A stretch of 64,000 nucleotides of DNA, taken from positions 4,477,166-4,541,165 of the forward strand of contig JAQFVV010006221.1 of assembly GCA_028023455.1 (NCBI GenBank). The letters are read 5' to 3'. This document shows, in pieces, positions 60,126 through 64,000 of the stretch. The position numbers and the translations under genes are program-made. This DNA comes from Epiperipatus broadwayi (lineage: Eukaryota > Onychophora > Udeonychophora > Euonychophora > Peripatidae). A model generated the notes under the pieces. The model made no database searches and was not told the origin of the DNA. It saw only the letters and a list, made by a program, of their open reading frames with translations. Within the stretch, counting starts at the first letter, position 1. Every line of letters starts with the position of its first letter.

Positions 60126-60428
60126 TAAGGAGAAGCTATAGTACATCATATCACATTATAGAAGTAAACAGAACATTAGGTGTGAGTTAATGTATAATAA
60201 TAGTAAGGAAAGTAGTTTATTGTTTAAGGCTCGAACAGGATCTTTAGCAACAAGAGAATATACATGTAAATGGAAAAATATGGGTGATTTAGTCTAAATT
60301 GTGTAAGGAAGGAACAGAAAATATTAGGCATCTGTTAATTGAATGTAAATGCTTGAAAACAGAAAGAGTACAAATAATGGAAGTCATGGAAGAATAAATA
60401 TGAAAAAGGGGGTTATACAGAAAGTAGA

Positions 60429-63400
60429 GCTGCAGAAAGGAGTTTGCTATTAACTGAAAGGAGACCCTTTGATTCCTCTTGGAGGTCTTAAAGAAACCTA
60501 GCAGGGTAAATTCCTAATGTCCACTCCATACATTCTTGTCATTGCTGCTCTTATTACTATGTGATTATTCATATAGTATACAAACATGGATGGGCTGCTC
60601 ACCAACAAGCATTAGCCAGCATGGTGAGTTTATTGGCTTTTTACATCTGAGTATAAGAGCAAAAAACACCATGGTCTTTCTTTTCAGTTGCCTGATAAGA
60701 CAGAATGAATGTTTGTGTAAATGATAAATATTTTTCCAATACATATATACAATAATGACAGACAAAAAGTCACCAATCAAGGCAGCGGTTGGTGGCTGAA
60801 GGTGGAGAGTGCTAAGAATCCCCTGATTAGGGACCCAGGCTGCCCATTTGATGATGACTTTTTATTTAGGTACTTACAACTGCAGATCACTTTCAAGTGA
60901 AGAAAAATTACAAGAATTAGAAGAACTGTCTTGTATTAAATGGAAATTATTGGACTTTGTGAAGTTAGAAGAAAAGGTGAAGAGACAATTGATTTAAAAA
61001 GTGGACATGTGCTCTAATATAAAGGCACAAAGATTGGAAATACAAGAGTAGAATTCATTATAAATAAAAAGTGGAAGAACAACATTGGGGAGATTGATGG
61101 TGTATCAGACAGAGTAGCAAGATTAGTTATATAACTTAATAGCAGATACCAAATGCAGATAATTCACATTTATGCCTCAACAAGTTCTCATAGTGATGAA
61201 GTAGTAGATTTTATATGGATATACCAAAGGCTTTTGATCAGAGTAAACAACATTTTAAAATTGTTATGGAAGACTTTAATGCTAGAATTGGTAAACAAAT
61301 GAAGGTACTGTAGGTAATTTTGGTTATGGTAATAGAAAAAAGAGAGGACATAGACTTGTGGAGTTTGCAGAAAAAGAAAACTTTATCATTATGAATTCTT
61401 TTTTTGAGAAAAATGTTAAAAGGAAATGGACATGGAAGCATCCAAATGAAGGTACAGCAGAATTGGATTATATTTTGTCTTAACAGAAAATACATATTTC
61501 AAGATTGTAATGTTCTTAATAAATTTAACACAGGAAGTGATCATCAATTAGTAAGATGTATGATACATGTTAATGCAAAACTAGAGAGACAAAAATTATT
61601 AAGAAAAACAATATTTACAGTTGATATTCCTAATCTTCAGAAACATTCTAATGAATTTAAATTAGAACTTACAAATCGGTTTCAAGTATTAGTACATTTT
61701 GAACATGATTCAGATTTGAATGAAATTAATTTGAAAATAACTGATACAATTTTAAAAACTGCAACAAAAATAGCTGGTAGAAAAAGCAGCAATTAACCAA
61801 TAAAATTTCTATGGAGACTAGAGAATTTATGAAGAAAAGAAGGAATATGAAGTTATATAAAAAGGATGCATTAAAAAGGATTGAATATATCGAATTTTGT
61901 AGAATGGTGCAGAAAAGAGTTGAAAATGATATAAGAACGTATAACTGTGAACTAGCAAGGAAAGCTGTAGAAGAAAATAAAAGTCTCTATAAAATAACAT
62001 TTTGGTATTGGTAGGAAATTTATATCTGCAATAAAAAAAATGAAATTATTATTAAAAAGAGAGATGACATCATGAAATGGGTAGAAGATTTTTATCAAGA
62101 ATTATATAGTAATAAAGAACATATATCTACATCTTCCAAATTTCCCACAATTTTAAATGTAGAAGTGAGATGTGCAATTAAATGAATGAAGAAAGGAAAG
62201 GTTCTAGGTAATGATGGAATTATAATTGATATATTAAAAGAAGTAGGTGAAGAAATAGAATTTTTTTTAGCAAAGTTATATACCAAATGTCTAAATGATA
62301 AAGATGTACCAGATGATTGGAAGAATGCACTAATAATGTTAATATTTAAAAAAGGTGATAGAGATATTAGAAATTACAGACCTATCAATCTTTTATCAGT
62401 TATATACAAAATTTTTACCAAGATAATTACAACTAGTCTACAGAGAACATTGGATTTTCTCCAACCAAGAAAACAAGCTGGATTTGAAAGTGGTTTTAAT
62501 ACAGTAGATCATATCCAGGTATTGAGAGAAGTTATAGAAAGGAAAAATGAATATGAGTTGCCATTATGTTTTGGATTTGTAAATTATGAAAAGGCATTTG
62601 ATTCTATAAACATTTTTTCAAAGATTAAAGCATTGGATCATCAAGGTATAGATCCAGGATATTGTCTGTTTTAAAGAATATTCATAAAAATGCAACAGCA
62701 ACAATTAGATTACATAATGATACTGGGAAAGTCAACATTGAGAAAGGTGTAAGACAAGATGACTCCATATCTCCAAAACTTTTTACAACAGTGCTGCAAA
62801 AAGTATTTTATGGATTAAAATAGGAAACAAAAGGAGTGAACATAAATGGAGATTATTTAAGTCATTTAGATTTTGCAGATGATGTAGTTGTTTTTGCAAA
62901 TAATGCTGCAGGAAATGTTACAGGAGTTATCAGATGAAAGTAGGATTAAAGATAAATGTTAAAAAGACTAAAGTAATGTTTAATCGATTTGCTCAAAATA
63001 TGAAAATAAAGATTGATTATGATGAATTAGAAGTTAACAGTTACAAATACCTTGGTCAGATTATTAATACAGATGGAAACATAATGGATGAAATTAATCA
63101 TAGAATTAAACTTGTTTGGTTTGATAGAAATAACTTGATACTAAAAGGAAATATGCCTATGTGTTTGAAAAAAAAAAGGGTTTTTAAACAAATGTGTTTT
63201 AGCAGTTCTTACTTACGGATCTGAGACTTGGACACTTAACAGAAGAGCAATACAGAGACTTCAGACCACTCAAAAAAATATGGAGAGATGCATGTTGGGA
63301 GTAACAAGAAAATATCGAAAATGCAACGTATGGGTAAGAGAATAAACAGGTTGAAAAAATTAAAAGATTGAAGTGGAGTTGGGCTGAACATATTGCTAGA

Positions 63401-63606
63401 AGAGATAATAGATGGACAATTGAAATCTTAAACTGGATTCCAAGAGATTGTAAAAGACCTAGAAAGAGACCACATGTGAGATTGATGGATAAAATAAGAA
63501 AGTGTGCAGGGGTGATGCAGAGAAAAGAAGCTAAAGATTGGAGATGGATTGAACTTGGAGAGGCCTTTATCCTGCAGTGGATTGATGGTTTATAATGATG
63601 ATGATG
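60429..63606 (+). mobile_element. RTE-type LINE, near full length, with 12-bp target duplication
   Basis: 3178 bp between identical ACAGAAAGTAGA copies (60417-60428, 63607-63618). The 3' end is an ATGATGATGATG microsatellite, the hallmark of RTE elements. It has a leader of about 500 bp, then one ORF encoding an APE endonuclease, a reverse transcriptase and the RTE C-terminal domain, broken by several frameshifts and stops. Relatives at 21788-25185 (minus) and 45336-45465. Confidence 0.92.
60940..63595 (+). pseudogene. RTE endonuclease-reverse transcriptase, frameshifted
   Basis: One protein would nick the target and copy the LINE RNA there. Endonuclease: CEVRRKGEE (60957 on), VMEDFNARIG (about 61262), KWTWKHPNEGTAELDYIL (about 61425) and GSDHQLVRCMI (61534 on), the SDH motif with catalytic Asp and His. 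Reverse transcriptase (62186 on): DDWKNALIMLIFKKGDR, NYRPINLLSVIYKIFTKII, QAGFESGFNTVDHI, FVNYEKAFDSIN and HLDFADDVVVF (catalytic FADD, about 62866). C-terminal domain (63368-63595): WAEHIARRDNRWT...RWIELGEAFILQWIDG. At least four frame changes and several stops; otherwise all domains are present, so decay is recent. Confidence 0.9.
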
Positions 63607-63842
63607 ACAGAAAGTAGATTATTGTTTTTTATGCTGGGTTTGGAAAAAGATAAGGGGGATTTATATATAAAAGCCATAGAATTGACAAAGATTATGTTGT
63701 GGAAATGGGGTGGAGCAGAATATGAGAAAAATTAGAATGGGGAATGGAAGGTAAAGTGGCTAACAGGTTTCTCTTGGGCATAGTTGTTGAGAGATTCCTG
63801 ACTACATTTAAGGAGAAGTCACGGTGCATCACATCACATTAC

Positions 63843-63890
63843 TGTATTAACAGCTTGTGTAAGAATAGGAAATGATGATCTTAATGACAA
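63843..63890. repeat. family A foldback repeat, copy 9, right end
   Basis: ACTGTATTAACAGCTTGTGT then AAGAATAGGAAATGATGATC resembles the family's outer end (AACAGCTTGTGTAAG...GGTGATCATG at 21635-21670) and continues the arm that stops at 60125. Confidence 0.55.
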
Positions 63891-64000
63891 AAATTTGGGT
63901 GCAAAATTATTTCTATCAACTTTTAGATATCTATTACTTTGCATCAATGCAATCTTTTTTTTAAATCTGACAAATATATTAGCATTGATACTAAAAAGAG
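63891..64000. other. unassigned sequence at window end
   Basis: Nothing recognised. Confidence 0.4.

Larger units (their letters stand above)
60126..63842 (+). mobile_element. older LINE 3' fragment (non-RTE clade) hosting an RTE insertion
   Basis: Left part 60126-60428 encodes LFKARTGSLATREYTCKW and then LCKEGTENIRHLLIEC, the C-x-C...H-x4-C zinc ribbon found at the C terminus of Jockey/CR1/I-like LINE proteins. Right part 63607-63842 encodes GLEKDKGDLYIKAIELTKIM, plausible as the continuation. The edges carry imperfect direct repeats (AAGGAGAAGCTATAGTACAT and AAGGAGAAGTCACGGTGCAT, each followed by CA.ATCACATTA). Confidence 0.65.

Noticed and set aside
61811-62014. Separate small gene
   Set aside because: It is the linker between endonuclease and RT of the RTE protein, displaced by frameshifts.

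Overview
The window is eukaryotic, strongly AT-rich (roughly three quarters A+T by eye) repeat DNA from an animal, most likely an invertebrate. Evidence: RTE-type and second-clade non-LTR retrotransposons, Ty3/gypsy-type LTR elements, a Penelope-like reverse-transcriptase fragment, hAT elements (one keeping a BED-finger exon of the GTF2IRD2/ZBED kind) and tRNA-derived SINEs. The species cannot be fixed. CpG is scarce except in the younger LTR elements and a few islands, which fits a methylated germ line. No host gene can be called with confidence; three weak host-exon candidates are listed (near 13.9, 47.8 and 57.4 kb). The window could lie in a large intron or between genes.

Layout. 0.4-9.3 kb: an 81-bp satellite with a 650-bp higher-order period, split by a foldback repeat (family A) and by a complete 5.9-kb non-coding LTR element (2381-8293, target duplication CTTG). 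9.9-13.4 kb: more family A foldbacks and a SINE. 14.4-19.9 kb: two decayed gypsy fragments on the minus strand. 21.8-25.2 kb: a minus-strand RTE LINE carrying a 502-bp hAT insertion with a perfect 8-bp duplication. 26.3-30.9 kb: a hAT MITE, a hairpin repeat (family C), a SINE, a Penelope-like RT remnant and a perfect palindromic MITE. 32.7-40.0 kb: a complete gag-only LTR retrotransposon with 2.5-kb LTRs (32712-39996, duplication TCAT). 40-46 kb: hairpin and tandem repeats, a SINE, a foldback of family B and an RTE 3' tail. 47-50.4 kb: three more family A copies, one a tandem dimer. 50.4-58.8 kb: mostly unassigned and extremely AT-rich. 58.8-63.9 kb: family A copies, the last hosting an older LINE that in turn hosts a full-length RTE element.

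Most notable result. The dispersed inverted-repeat families A and B carry in each arm a motif that folds like a type I hammerhead self-cleaving ribozyme: a CTGANGA box, a short stem II, GAAAC, a two-base-pair stem III with palindromic dimer potential, a GTC cleavage triplet, and a two-part stem I of about 6+6 or 6+8 base pairs. Copies at 13143-13201, 21563-21604, 50221-50279 and 58972-59030 keep the core; others have core mutations. One copy is a 420-bp head-to-tail dimer, as expected of retrozyme-like or Penelope-LTR-like elements. A Penelope RT remnant lies in the same window, but a physical link to these repeats is not shown.
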